A stretch of 64,000 nucleotides of DNA from Buxus sempervirens (GCA_947561395.2 OX387194.1:30018036-30082035), one strand, 5' to 3'. Shown: positions 41,160 through 52,760, counted from the first letter of the stretch. Notes: generated from the sequence alone by a model not told the origin. Translations and numbers: made by a program.

Positions 41160-41830
41160 TAGAATCCTCAAACTTTAATTCCAGGAGATCTCTCTCAGAT
41201 CTCCCCCTCACTTGATCACCGACTCTCTAAAGATGAATTGATTGAATCTCGAACACCTCAAGATCCAAATCGAATTGATCAAAAGAAAAAGTCCTTTCTA
41301 AAAAATACAGCTCGTCTATTTAAAGAAGAAAAACTCAGATCGCATTGAGCGCTGGTGGCGTTGCCTTGCGATCGGGGTAGACGGCTGGAAGCGAACTCAA
41401 GTCCCGCTCAAATCCAAATTGACCCAGTTAAGGGCGCGTTGCCAGCGCGCTGCTAGCGGGAGGGAACGCGGCATGTGCACAACTGATTTTTAGATTCTTC
41501 AAATCTTGCTCTGCGCTACCAGCGGCGTGTCGGCGTCGCCTTACGACGCAGGTGCGCGTTCTTTACTTTCAAAGCGCTATTTCACTTATGCGTTGCCAGC
41601 GGAGTGCTAGCGGCGTTGTTCCTCGCAAGTGCCTTTACGAAATGTTCTTTATTTAGAAAACCTTACATTTCCTTGAGCTACCAGCGAAGTGGTAGCGGTG
41701 TGGCAGCATCACCTTCCTCTTTACTAAATTCACAGAACTTACATTTTGATTCTGCACATCTTGAAGATTATTAGAAGATATAATTTGTCAAACATTTGCC
41801 ATATAAGGAGTGTGAGTTTTCACACTTACA
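41160..41830 (-). repeat. Sirevirus 5' LTR (right copy), recognisable part
   Basis: Aligns to about 33078-33724 of the left copy with a few percent difference by eye, including the GC-rich AGCG/CGCT block. Confidence 0.85.
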
Positions 41831-41838
41831 CGTGTCTT

Positions 41839-41998
41839 GCCCGTAATTCAAATACGGGCGAAAAACGCACATTTTCAAATCTCGCAAAATCGGCCGTACG
41901 GGACGCGTGTCTCGCCGTACAGCAACACGCGTCCCCTTCTAGAAGCTTGCCCGTATTTGAAATACCGGCATGCCTCGCCCGTACTTCAAATACGGTCT
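41839..41998. repeat. Continuation of the GCCCGTA palindrome array of B1
   Basis: Hairpins GCCCGTA/TACGGGC (41839-41859), a GCCGTACGGG...CGCCGTAC region with GACGCGTGTC (about 41892-41922), GCCCGTATTT/AAATACCGGC and GCCCGTA/TACGGTC (about 41948-41998). Spacers differ in length. The array is split by the Sirevirus. Confidence 0.85.
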
Positions 41999-42159
41999 AG
42001 CACGTTTTTAAAATGTTGGATTTCAAATGCTTTATTAAATTTGATTTATTTATAGATTTTTATCCGATTTTTTGATTATTATATTATAAAACGAGATTCT
42101 TTTATTAAAATATTATTAAAAAATAAAGATATGATTTTTTTTATTTATTTAATTCATTT

Positions 42160-42520
42160 ACTCTGCTTTTTGCTGCTGTTTTGCCACATGGGCAGCTTTC
42201 TTGAAACTTCAACTGCCCATAACTTTTCCGTTTGATGTCCGATTTCAGCAAATTTGGTGTCGTTGGAATCGGCTCGGAACCCACTATCCACTGGGATCAA
42301 ATTGGACAGTTGAATTGGGGTCGAGCAAAAAGTCAACTTTCGCTCCCCCAAAAGTTTGACTGACTCATAACTTCCTCATCTGGACTCCGATTCCAGCAAA
42401 CTCAGTTGCGTTAGAACCATGTCGAAATGCTCTTTTCAATGAAAAGAAGTTTGATGGCCAATTTTCTTTGGATCAAAAAGTCAAATTTTGGCCCCCTCAG
42501 GGTTTGACTTTTTAATTAAA
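42160..42520 (-). repeat. B1 LTR: tandem 'CTCCGATT..GCAAACTCAGTTGCG' repeats
   Basis: Two to three diverged units of about 146 bp, like those in B2 (52200-52760) and the other B1 LTR (50283-50560). In sense this is the upstream (U3) end of the LTR. Confidence 0.75.
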
Positions 42521-42567
42521 ATTTCATTTTTTTGCATTTTTTTGGGTGCAAAAATTAGGTGCTAACA

Positions 42568-45094
42568 GCTGCCCCTCTTTGCCGGAGTCACCTTGGGGAT
42601 GAACGGCAAAGAAGAAAAAGAACCTTATTTTTGCACCTTGCTTTTCTGTCGACATGATTAACGAGCTTAAGTCCTCTTGATTTTCAAAGCAGCGGAAACA
42701 CAAAACGGTTTGCACTAAGTTTTTTGGAGCTTGCTCGCCCACACTTCGCGGGTTTCTTGGAGCAATTTCTTGATTTTAATTTAGATTAAAAGGGATGGGA
42801 TTGGACTTAAGCTTACTAACCTGTTTCGGCATTGATGCAAGATGCTCAACAATGTTCTTTTCTTCTTGTTTGCTCCATTAAAGCTTTTAGGTGATTTCCA
42901 GTTTTTGGCTTTCTTTTCAGTAGATTTAGAGTTTTTTTTTTTAGAGGCTAGATGAGGGTTGATGATGGTGGTTCAGGAATGAAGGAGTCGGGAGGAGGCT
43001 GCCTTGCTGCTGTTTGTCATCCGGAGAACCTCACACACTTGACCTATTCTATTTACAAAAGTGGTAAATCAAAATTACAAAAGGGCCCATTTGCCCAGAA
43101 CTTCTTTATTCTGCTTTCTTCTTCAAGTCTTGAGAACTTCACTGCTCCTTTTTCACGGCATAGCCTTCTCAGCTTGGGGAAGAGTTCCTCCATCAGCTTC
43201 TCTCGTGATAAGGTAGAGGTTCCCTGGTTTGGAATGACTCCACTGGGGATTGGTGGGAACCTCTATTATCTTTTCTCTTTACAAATTTTGCTTCTTTCAC
43301 TTGGTTAGGAGCTTCTGCTGAGTATGGGCACTCTGTGGGGATTAAAGGAGCTTTGTTGGGGAATAGAATCCGCTGGGGACGAAAGATCTTTTTGCAATTC
43401 CCCTTGCCTCTGCTTGGCTTTTTTTCAGCTTGTTCTTTTTTATGGCTTCAAGGTGTTTCTTGATGGCCTGCAAAGATCTCACAAAGCGGTGAGGCATCTG
43501 AAATCAAGAAGATAAGCAGAATAGGTCCTCTCTCTTTTTTTTTTTTTTGCAAGTGATCTTAAAAGAAAAGGCAAGACCAATGACCACAGAGATTTGCCTT
43601 ATTAGCTCGAAGTGTTTTGGGATAGTGTGCTTGACACGTATTCCCATGAAATTCTTGACTTAGGCCAGCAAGGGTTTAAAAGCTGAGAGGTATTTCAAGG
43701 AATGTCCCCCTTTCCCAGGTTTCGGCTTCTCTCATTTTCTCCTTTTTTCAGGATTTAGCAATTGAGAGTTCTTCCCTGGGTTAGTGACTATCCCAACTTG
43801 AGGGTTCTTGGCCAACTTTTTGCATATCATGCCCTTCAGATCAGAGAGGTCTTGAAATTAGGACGAAACGTCAGCTTGGTTTTAAGTCTGAGAAATGAAA
43901 GGTGGCAAGGCTCAAAATCTTTTCATTCTCAGGTTTTACTTTGTGTCTGGCCGAAGCTCATTCTTCCTCTTTTGGATTCCTTCATCACAAATCTGCACAA
44001 ATCTGATTGTCACTTCTTCTGTAATAAGAAAGGACTTTCTGTGACAAAATGAAGGCCAAGGTTTTGGTTTATGAAAGAAATGGACTATGGCTCAAAGTTT
44101 TATTTTTATTTTTATTGAATGGGTTGAGTCATATTCTACCCTTGGACTTTGACAATGTCTGCTTCACTTTCTTTTCTTCTCTTTTTGAGGCATTTTGCTT
44201 TTTCCTTTATTTTTCTTTTGCCTGGGGGCCGATTTTTGTTTTTTTTATTTGCTTGTCCTGCCCTAGTGTGCATTCTGATTTTTTTTTTTTTTTGCATACT
44301 TGCCTCATTTCTTCTTTGTCAAGCACCATATTCGGGGTATTCGACTTGGTGGGTTAAGAAAGAAAATTGTTAGGCTCAAGGGGTTCGACTAAGGATATGA
44401 TTTGGGAAATTTTGGGATGCAAAGCAAAGATGGCCTTTCATCCTTTCACAGAAGTTGTGACAACTTGATTGGATTGTTTCATGCAAATTCATTCAAGAAT
44501 CTGATTCATCCTTTTTACTTCTTTTTCAGCTTTGCCCCAGTGTAGGGTGGCTAGACACAACACGGGTATTTGAATAATACGATTAGGCTCAAAGTGTTTG
44601 ACTAGCGATTCTTAAAATTCAGGATGGATGAAGTATGGCCTTTCATCCTTTCTCAAAGATATAATTGCTCAAGTCGGCCTCGGCCCTTAGTTGGTTTAGA
44701 CATTTTCTCTCTTTTCTTTTTTCCTCTCTTTCCTCTCCAGGGTTATTCTGCCTTAGTGCAAGGATGGGTTTGGGAGATCAAGAAAGGGTTGCCTTTGGCT
44801 CAATCAAGGTTCTCATGGGACAGTATACTGCACCCAACTGAAAACACCTTTGAGCTACTTGGCATCTTTCCATGATCATGGTCCTGTCAAAAGGTGTGGT
44901 CTCAGAGCAATGTCATCACCGACCAAACACCTGCATCTTTTTCAAAAGTTTTTTTTTTCTAAACAGGGTTTTGACAAAAGCCATGCACAAAAGTATAAAA
45001 TATTTACAAAATAACTAGCTACCAGGAGTGGTTAATGCAAAAAGTAAATTTCAAACTTATCCTGGTAGTGGAGGTTGCGCCTTGTAATTCTGCC
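42568..45094 (-). other. B1 3' internal region, no recognisable coding
   Basis: It starts next to the LTR with a purine tract (minus-strand CGGCAAAGAGGGGCAGC, 42568-42584) that would prime plus-strand synthesis. The rest is non-coding, pyrimidine-rich on the plus strand, with a two-copy repeat (GGCCTTTCATCCTTTC at about 44429 and 44636). The usual pol genes are absent. Confidence 0.7.
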
Positions 45095-46657
45095 TCATTT
45101 CCCAGCTGTCCCGCTGGAGGATGCCTTGTTGTGGTCTGGAAGAGGGTCCAGGTTTATGGCTGTGGGTGGAGTTTTGACCGGAGCAGGAGGGTCTACAGTG
45201 ATCTTCTTGGCATCAATCAGGTCCTGAATTGCATGTCGGAGTGCCCAACATTGATTAGTGCCATGCCCCGGTGACCCCATGTGATATTCACAGATTGCCT
45301 TGGGGTCGTAGTTTCTACCCAATGCCGCGTTTGGGTTAGGAGATATCACCCTTAGGTAGCCCTTCTTCAGTAGCGTGGGAAGAAGCTCTGCCGGCGTATA
45401 GGGAAGTGATGAAAACACCCTGTTCCTTCTTTCTTCCCTTTGCTCTCTTGTTGGTCCTGCGGGCCTCGTGTCACTCGAATGGTTCCCTCTTTGTAGATGA
45501 AATGGCTGTTGCCCTTGTGCCGTGTCAACACTTGCCGCTTCTTTCTGGCCCTCGGTTTTCCTGCCTCCATTTGTTGGCCTTCTTGCTGTGGTGCCAGGTG
45601 TACCTGCCTCTATCAACCCAGCCTTGATGCCGCCCTCAACTCTGTCGGCGATCTAGACTAAGGTGCTAAAGCTTGTCTCTTGCTGGCCAATCAAGTGGGA
45701 GTAGTAAGGTTGCCCTAAGGTGGATATGAATAGAGTGGCCATCTCTTCTTCTGTCAGAGGCAGGCGTACCAACATTGCATGTTCACGCCACTTTCGGGCG
45801 TATTCCCTAATTGTTTCTCCAGCCTTCTTACTCATCCTCATGAGTTCCATCCTTGTGGGCACCACTTCAGAGTTAAACTTGAACTGTTCTGTGAATAGGT
45901 GTGCCAAATCTGGCCAGGTACGAATCTGTGCTGGGTTCAAAGTGGAAAACCATCGGTGTGCCTGCCCAGTCAAGGATCTTTGGAACAGCTGTATCATCAG
46001 CTGCTCATCTCGATTATAACCAATCATGGCCCCACAGTAGGCTCTCAGATGTGCAATTGGACACCCTGTCCCATCAAACTTCTCAAAGTCCGGGCACTTG
46101 AATTTTGGTGGGAGCTGTATGTCTGGGAAGAAGCAAAAATTGTCTACTGTCATCTGCCCGGGTACTATCCCTTTTTTCAACTCTCGTACTTCTGCCCTGA
46201 GGTTGTTAATCTCAGTCCTGACTTCAGGTGGGATGACCCTTGCTTCGTTTCTTTGCCTGTGCCACTCTTCTTCCTCTTCATGGATTACTTCAGGGACATG
46301 TGGCAGACACAGATCTTCTTCATGAGTTGGTTGATGTGGCTGCTGACCTTGAGGAGCAACAGGAGGTGGTATTTGTGGAGGGAGGGCAAGTGGGGGGACT
46401 ACATGAGCTGGTGGCGGAACTTGTGCTTGCCCCTGCAATTCATGTGGCAATGGTTGTGGCTCTCCTGCTGGATGTGGCATCTGTCTGAGGAGGTTTTGGA
46501 GCATCTGAGTGACTTGCCCCATTTGTTGGGTGAACTCCCCCATCTGTTGAGTCAGGTTCATGACTACTGGCTCATCCTCAATTCTGCATTGAGGCAGTTG
46601 TGGTGCAAGAGGTTGTGGTGCTGGAGGCGGTGGCGCGGGTGGTTCTTCCGGATTCAT
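45095..46657 (-). pseudogene. B1 gag, Ogre/Tat type, broken
   Basis: From the Met at 46657 a 334-residue frame opens with a Pro/Gln-rich N-terminus (about 1-130), then a coiled segment, then the retrotransposon gag domain (AHLRAYCGAMIGY, LMIQLFQRSLTGQAHRWF, LAHLFTEQFKFN, REYARKWREHA; about 190-330). Further gag sequence in a second frame (45095-45616) has FSSLPYTPAELLPTLLKKG and the Tat/Ogre signature YHMGSPGHGTNQCWALRHAI followed by QDLID. This forms the coat of the virus-like particle. Broken, about one break. No protease domain follows. Confidence 0.8.
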
Positions 46658-46799
46658 TCTTACGCGGGACCTTAGCAGGTATGGGCTTCGACTAGCAATG
46701 GCTGCAATGTCCTCCAGTCCTGTTAAAAAAGAACAAAAATAAAGACAGGTTAGTTTTTACATAAATTTCAGGTTGTGCATAACATTAGGGCTGTAAACG

Positions 46800-47010
46800 A
46801 AAATAAAGAGTCTTGGCACTGCGGACAGTGCTGCAACCGTGGAAGACAACCGCCGTGAATGGCTATGCTATGTATGAAAGAAAGAATCTTGACACTGCGA
46901 ACAGTGCTGCAGCCGTGGAAGGCAACCGCCGTGAATGGCTAATGCTATGTATGAAAGAGAGAATCTTGACACTGCGAACAGTGCTGCAGCCATGGAAGGC
47001 AACCGCCGTG
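46800..47010 (-). repeat. B1 leader: three units of about 70 bp
   Basis: Units share CTTGACACTGCGAACAGTGC, AGCCGTGGAAGGCAACCGCC and GTATGAAAGA. Each has a short hairpin core (CACTGCGAACAGTG). Confidence 0.85.
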
Positions 47011-47029
47011 TATGGCTTCCTTGGAAAGC

Positions 47030-47735
47030 TGTGCTATCCCATGTATGAGAAGGGTAGCTCAAGGGAAATGCTGTGTATAGCTTATTGTGAGTTGTGCTAT
47101 GTCAAACGCGAGAAGGGTAGCCCAAGGGTGCTCATCTTGAAAGCTGTGCTATCCCATGCACGAGAAGGGTAGCCGAAGCTGTGCTATCCCGCACACGAGA
47201 AGGGTAGCCCAAGGGTGGTCATCTTGAAAGCTGTGGTATCCCGCGCACGAGAAGGTTAGCCGAAGCTGTGCTATCTCGAACACGAGAAGGGTAGCCCAAG
47301 GGTGGTCATCTTGAAAGCTGTGCTATCCCGCGCACGAGAAGGGTAGCCGAAGCTGTGCTATCCCGCGCACGAGAAGGGTAGCCGAAGCTGTGCTATCCCG
47401 CGCACGAGAAGGGTAGCCGAAGCTGTGCTATCTCGCACACGAGAAGGGTAGCCCAAGGGTGGATGCCGTGATTAGGGCCTTCTTGAAAGCTGTGCTATCC
47501 CGCGCACGAGAAGGGTAGCCGAAGCTGTGCTATCCCATACACAAGAAGGGTAGCCCAAGGGTGGTTTGTGAGCTGTGCTATCCTGTGTATAGGAAGGGTA
47601 GCTCGGGGAAATGCTATGCTATCTTGCATATGAGAAGGGTAGCCTGAGCTGTGCTATCCCATATACAAGAAGGGTAGCTGAAGGGTATGCGAGCTGTGCT
47701 ATCCCGTCTATGGGAAGGGTAGCTCGCTGTGTATG
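47030..47735 (-). repeat. B1 leader: about 17 units of a 35-bp hairpin repeat
   Basis: Units of the type AGCTGTGCTATCCCGCGCAC + GAGAAGGGTAGCCGA. GCTATCCC and GGGTAGC are nearly complementary, so every unit can form a hairpin with a CGCGCACGAGAA-type loop. Some units are longer (AAGGGTGGTCATCTTGAA inserted). The array lies between primer site and gag, the usual place of packaging signals in retroelements; a role is not shown. Confidence 0.9.
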
Positions 47736-49493
47736 GCAAAATGCATTTGGAAATTTTTGACGGTGTTGTGAATGACACAGTGATTTTTGAAATTTTGATT
47801 GTGGCGCCATGAATGCAACCATGGGTTTTCCCTTTTTTTTTCATGATTTCTGCGGTGGATGGAACAATGGTTTTGAAAATTTAAGGACTGTGCTGCAAAT
47901 AGCAAATTTTGAAATGCTGTGAGACAACAAAGCTAGGGAACCGAGTGCAGTGGTTCCGAATGTCATGCCGTGGATGGAATTATTCATGAAAAAGTAGCTC
48001 AGTGTATGCCCTAAGGCACCTTGATGTATGCCTGGCGGCGAATTGGTTTTGAAAAATTCTTTTTGTGCATTTTTCAAAGCAGAAAAATTGCTGTTGCGGG
48101 AACGGGTGCACTTGTGATATGCAAATGATCTATGTATGTGCAGGAAGGTGAGGGCAAGTACTGTGTGGCTTACCGTCCATAGAGACAAATAGAATTAAAA
48201 TGTGTGTGCAGCCCTAAAAGGGGTTGATGCCAGTGAAGGCACGACTGCTAGACGTACTGGTGTAAGGAAACATGTCTAAATCCAAATTAGTCTTTTCATC
48301 TGTTCGAAGAGTCTCTGTTGTCTGAATAGCTATTTACAACTTGCCATCAAGGGCGAAAAAAGCTAGAAAAGGGTTCGATCCCAGGGTTGTTGGGAACCCT
48401 AGGAAAGGGTACAATTGATTCAAAGTAGGTAGGCTGAATTCCTAGATCTAGGGTTTTATGCCCCTGCTCTGATCTGGCCTGTTTCTGTCTGATTTTCTGA
48501 TCTGGCCGGCTTTCATCTGCTCAAAAGGCTGATTTGGACTTAGAGTGCTCCCAACGGACTCAATGGGTCAAGGTCCACGATTCACAGGACTTAATGCATG
48601 GATCTGGGGTGGTTCCCCTGATCAAAATTTGGTTGGTTTCCTAAATTAGGGCTAAGGCAGCCCAAGATTTAGGGTTCATTTAATTCAATGCAAAAGAGCG
48701 GGGGTATTTGCCCCTAATGGACTCTTGGATTTTAAATTGATTTTATTTTCCAATATTCACATCCACATCCATATCCATGCTGTATTCACAAAGCCGTGGT
48801 TTATCAGAAACAATAGGTGGGGAAAGGATACTCAGCCCGAGACATTTGCCTACAAGGGTCTGAGCCAAGTACTAGACCCTCGCATACCACAGCATGAAGC
48901 CAGTGGCGCTAAGGAATCCAGAAACCTGGGGAGATGGGTTTACCCTGCTTTCCCCGGCAAGCCACGGGAGCGTAGGACTAATACCATCTCAAAAGTAAGT
49001 TCATTGTTTGAGAAGGGTGGCTGCTAGAGAGATCTAGGTTTTGGTGAAGAAGAGCAGCATTTCATCAAATAATTCAAAGCGGATCATTCATGCAGACCCC
49101 CTTGTGCATGTCACCCTATGCAGTTAAAAGATCATTCACGGTGTAGTGAAGTGCTCGTGTGTGCAGTGGGGCAAAGTGCTATGTCTATTTGGGTGATTCT
49201 CGGATAATGAGCTGATAAAGGGTTCCTTAATGTCACTTTTATAGTGAGAGTACAGAACAACATGCAATACAACGTCTGGGTGGATCCCCAGGTAAGTGGG
49301 CGGGTCACATCGGTCTCTGTTAAAAACCACTTACCTTAGGCGATTATCATGTCCGTTTGACAGGATCCCCCAATATCACGTAATTGCAAGAGTTCCATAC
49401 CTCACTAAGGTTGGACAAAAAGTACTTCCTAAATCTGCTCATATCCCCCTAAGTTGACTCATTTCCTAACAAAGGTCCAATTGGGCAGAGAGG
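47736..49493 (-). other. B1 5' leader, non-coding
   Basis: No gene recognised between the tandem repeats and the primer-binding site. Ogre elements may carry an extra ORF upstream of gag; none is visible here. Confidence 0.6.
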
Positions 49494-49511
49494 TCCCCAG
49501 CGGAGTCGCCA
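49494..49511 (-). other. B1 primer-binding site
   Basis: Minus-strand TGGCGACTCCGCTGGGGA lies 3 nt inside the 5' LTR. It would pair with a tRNA ending CGGAGTCGCCA, which fits an arginine tRNA as used by Ogre-type elements (from memory of the family). Confidence 0.75.
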
Positions 49512-49514
49512 AGC

Positions 49515-50611
49515 TGTGCGCACCCCATTTCGGGCCACACGACGAGGTGCATGCGAAGTGATGCTCGCCTCGGGACTGTTTTGGAGTCGCCACTGCCTGA
49601 GAGGTGCAGGCAGACACAAAAGGGCACCTATCCGGGCCTAATTTTCTGGTCTGCGGCTTTATTAGAGATCTGAGCAAGTTCTCGGTTACGTCTAGGGAAG
49701 CCCGAAGACACCCTAGCCCGCCCGTCGATTGACAGGTCTCGTGGGTCTCCTTGGTCTTGAGTCAACTTAATTCTCACCTTTCCTAGACCAGCATGCACAC
49801 TTATTTGGTCTGAGTGGGGACCATTGATGGTGTAGGTTCCCCTTTTATTTGATTTTTATCTTTTTATCAATTAGTGAAGTGGGTCTGATATGGGCCATGT
49901 TGGAAGGCCCAGTGGAATCTAAGTTGGGCTTAAGTCAAGCCCAAGGTCCAATTTGGGTTATTGGATAACCCTTATTGGATTATGGCTATTTGGTTTAAGG
50001 GTTTATTTATATTTACAAAATTAGTGGATTGATGTCTTTTAGGATCCAATGGGCTTGGATTTGGCCCAATGGCAATTTAATCATGTGGCCTTGGGTCCAT
50101 TTATCAAAATGGGCCTTGGTTAGGCTAGTCGGGATGTGGGCCCCATTGGAGGGCCCATGAAGCCTTGGTGGGCCCACTTTGGCCCACAGTCTCAAAATAG
50201 GCTTGGAAAAGTCCAAGAAGCCTGATTGGGTTAAGTCTTACAACAATGGGTCGGATTGGGTCCAACCGGGTCCAAATTTGGTGTCCAATTTCAGCAAATT
50301 TGGTGTCGTTGGAATTGGCTCGGAACCCACTATCCACTGGGATCAAATTGGGCAGTTGAATTGGGGTCGAGCAAAAAGTCAACTTTCGCTCCCCCAAAAG
50401 TTTGACTGACTCATAACTTCCTCATCTGGACTCCGATTCCAGCAAACTCAGTTGCGTTAGAACCATATCGAAATGCTCTTTTCAATGAAAGGAAGTTTGA
50501 TGGCCAATTTTCTTTGGATCAAAAAGTCAAATTTTGGCCCCCTCAGGGTTTGACTTTTTAATTAAAATTTCATTTTTTGCATTTTTGGGGTGCAAAAATC
50601 AGGTGCTAACA
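49515..50611 (-). repeat. B1 5' LTR (right copy), 1097 bp
   Basis: TGTGCGCACCCC...GGTGCTAACA on the plus strand. It aligns with the left copy at 30863-31608 and 42236-42567 with a few percent difference by eye. Confidence 0.88.
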
Positions 50612-51858
50612 CTAGTCTACGGCCAAGCCATTCACACATGCTTGCAAATCATCCAACTAAAGCTTTAAAATAATCCACCAAGCCCTTAGAACAAGCTGTA
50701 GATTGGTGGCCAAAGTGTATATGTGTCCATGTTAGTGCATACGCGGATGAAATGGACTAGGGTAGATGCTTAGGCATGCTTTCCAAATACGCAAGGCATG
50801 TGCATGAGACTATATGTGCAACATATGTGAAGAGAAGAACCAAAAAACAGCAAGCATATCATGTGGAAATGTGTGCACCATGATACCTATGCATACTAAT
50901 CCATGCTAGGAAACCATGACAAATCACACCCAAAGAGGACTAGACGGAACACGAAAAGAAGGGAAAAAATGGGGAAAAAGGGAGCATGATGTTAGGGATT
51001 CGCATACATATGCATGCATACTTTATAGCACCTGAAACACCACAAAATCAGCAATCATGCAAGTATAAGGAAACCCCTAAAAGAAGGGACAATGGGGGTT
51101 AGTAAGGGGTACATTAGATGTCTAAGAAATGAGGGAACATGCTCCCTTATTTAATCAAGAAGAAGAAGGGAAAGAAGTAGCAAATAGCAACTTTAAAAGA
51201 CCTTTGAAACCTGGGAACTCTTCTCTCATCTTCCCCTTAGTTGAACGGAGGTTCCCCCCTTACCATGGGGGCTTGACCAAACTTATAGGGACACAAATAA
51301 GGGAAAAGAAAAAAAGAATGGGAGAACATGCTTCAACAGAAAAATAAACACTCTATAAGTGTAAGATGATTCCAAGTGTTTTAAACATGTTTATTTCTAC
51401 ATATGTTAAATACAACCCAAAGGGGAAGCATACCTTGGGGTCAAATGACCTTTTTGAAGTGATTTGATCTCTCTTGAGGCAACAACCGTGGCTGAACTCC
51501 TCCTTGCTTCAAGCTAATAGCAACTTCAACCCCATTTCAAGGTGTGAAAAGGGAGGGGAAGAAGGAAGAGGGAGGCTTGGAGGAGTTTGGGTGGGATTTG
51601 GTGGTTTTAGGAGGTGATGGAAGGGTTGAGAAGGGGGTTTTCTCTTTGGGAAGAAAGGTGAGAGCTTGGAGAGAGTTGGGAGAGAGGTTAGAGGAGTTGG
51701 GGGAGATCAGCAACAAAATGAGGGTGTTTCATACATATGGGGTGGGATGGGGGTATTTAAGATGGGGGGATGCACATGGATGCATGGTGGAGAGATACAT
51801 GGAGGGTGATGATGCATGGGGGAGAGAGAAAGAGAGTTGCATGGGAAGATCATGCATT

Positions 51859-51880
51859 GGGGGGGGGGGGGGGGGGGGGG
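51859..51880. repeat. Homopolymer of 22 G
   Basis: A run of 22 G inside B2, in a purine-rich stretch (51540-52010) with GCATGGGG/ACATGGGG-type repeats. The B1 LTR has a 16-G run at 32491-32506. Confidence 0.97.
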
Positions 51881-52199
51881 AGATGTACATGCATGGGAAA
51901 ATAACACATGGGGAAAAGAGGGGGCTAGGTGTCACATGGAGAAAATGCACATGGGGAAAAGAGGGGGGTTAAGTGTTACATGGAGAAAAATACACATGGG
52001 GGAAACATATGGTGGGGGATTATTTATAGGTTTTTTTATTTATTTTAAAGGAGATAAAATATTATTTTATTCAAAATCTTTTTAAGATATTAATACTATA
52101 TTCTAGATATTTTCTTTTGTTGTCCTTTCCGTCCTTTTTTCCCCATGTGGTAGATTTCTGCACATTTGCAACGTGGGCAGTTTTTTGCAATTTTGCTTG

Positions 52200-52760
52200 A
52201 GAGTTTGAATTGCTCATAACTCTCTTATCCGAGCTCCGATTTTGGCAAACTCAGTTGCGTTGGAATTAGGTCGAGATCCTCTATCCACTGGGACAAGGTT
52301 TTGCAAAAAATTCAAGATTTGAGTAGAAAGCCGAAGTCGCGTCCGGAATTTTAATCTGCTCATATCTCCTTGATCCGTACCCCGCTTCTAGCAAATTCAA
52401 TTGCGTTGGAATCGCGTCGGAATTTCCTTTCTTCCAGGACAGAAAAAGCAATTGATCGAGGCTTGAGCAGAAAGTCAATTTCTGCTCCCTCAGGATCTGA
52501 TCTGCCCATAAATCCTTCATCTAGACTCCGATTCCGGCAAACCCAGTTGCGTTGGAACCGTGTCAGGATCCTCTATCTGCTGGGACAAAATTGGGCAGTT
52601 GACCCAGATTTGAGCAGAAAGTCAACTTTTGCTCCCCTGGGTTTGACCAGCTCATAACTTCTTCATCTGGACTCCGATTTGGGCAAACTTAGTTGCATTA
52701 GAACCGTATTGGAATCCTCTATCCATCGGGTAGAAACACGTTGGCTGATTAGCACCTGAT
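52200..52760 (-). repeat. Four tandem repeats of about 146 bp at the sense-start of B2
   Basis: Phrases such as CTCATAACT...ACTCCGATT...GCAAACTCAGTTGCGTTGGAA start near 52213, 52359, 52505 and 52650. In sense they lie at the upstream end of the LTR, where repeated enhancers are common in LTR elements. Confidence 0.88.

Larger units (their letters stand above)
32591..41830 (-). mobile_element. Ty1/copia Sirevirus with envelope-like ORF, duplication CGTGT
   Basis: The 9.2-kb element reads leftward. It starts TGTAAGTGTG (from 41830) and ends CTACTCTTTCA (at 32591), with CGTGT at 32586-32590 and 41831-41835. Order in sense: 5' LTR (about 41160-41830), gag, protease/integrase, reverse transcriptase/RNase H, envelope-like ORF, purine tract (33725-33740), 3' LTR (32591-33724). 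A third ORF with a plant-transposon-protein domain after pol is a hallmark of the Sirevirus (SIRE/Maximus) lineage. LTRs differ by a few percent by eye, mostly C-T or G-A changes, so insertion was recent relative to its hosts B1, B2 and T8. It is broken, with about three breaks in the coding part. Confidence 0.9.
30863..42567 (-). repeat. B1 3' LTR (left copy), split by the Sirevirus
   Basis: The LTR parts are 30863-32590 and 41831-42567. They carry hairpins of type GACCGTA...ACGGTC (about 31640-31720), a 16-G run (32491-32506), a TATA-like box CTATAAATA on the minus strand (32516-32524) and a GCCCGTA palindrome array that straddles the Sirevirus. Confidence 0.85.
30863..50611 (-). mobile_element. 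B1: Ogre/Tat-like gypsy element with gag, perfect duplication CTAGT
   Basis: On the minus strand: 5' LTR 49515-50611, primer site 49494-49511, long leader with tandem repeats, gag 45095-46657, non-coding 3' part, purine tract at 42568-42584, and 3' LTR 30863-42567, which holds a Sirevirus. CTAGT flanks the whole at 30858-30862 and 50612-50616. LTR ends are TGTTAGCACC...GGGGTGCGCACA in sense. No protease, reverse transcriptase or integrase part is recognised, so it is non-autonomous as it stands. The two LTRs differ in length but look only a few percent diverged by eye where they align, so the element is fairly young. It is broken. Confidence 0.85.

Noticed and set aside
45899-46675. 258-codon plus-strand open frame
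   Set aside because: Mirror frame of the B1 gag; tryptophan-rich composition is an artefact of the Gln/Pro-rich gag on the other strand.
46785-46800. TAGGGCTGTAAACG as a hAT terminus
   Set aside because: Isolated short match inside B1 leader, with no subterminal repeats or partner end.
51544-51972. Gly-rich 142-codon open frame
   Set aside because: Translation of the G-rich low-complexity part of B2.
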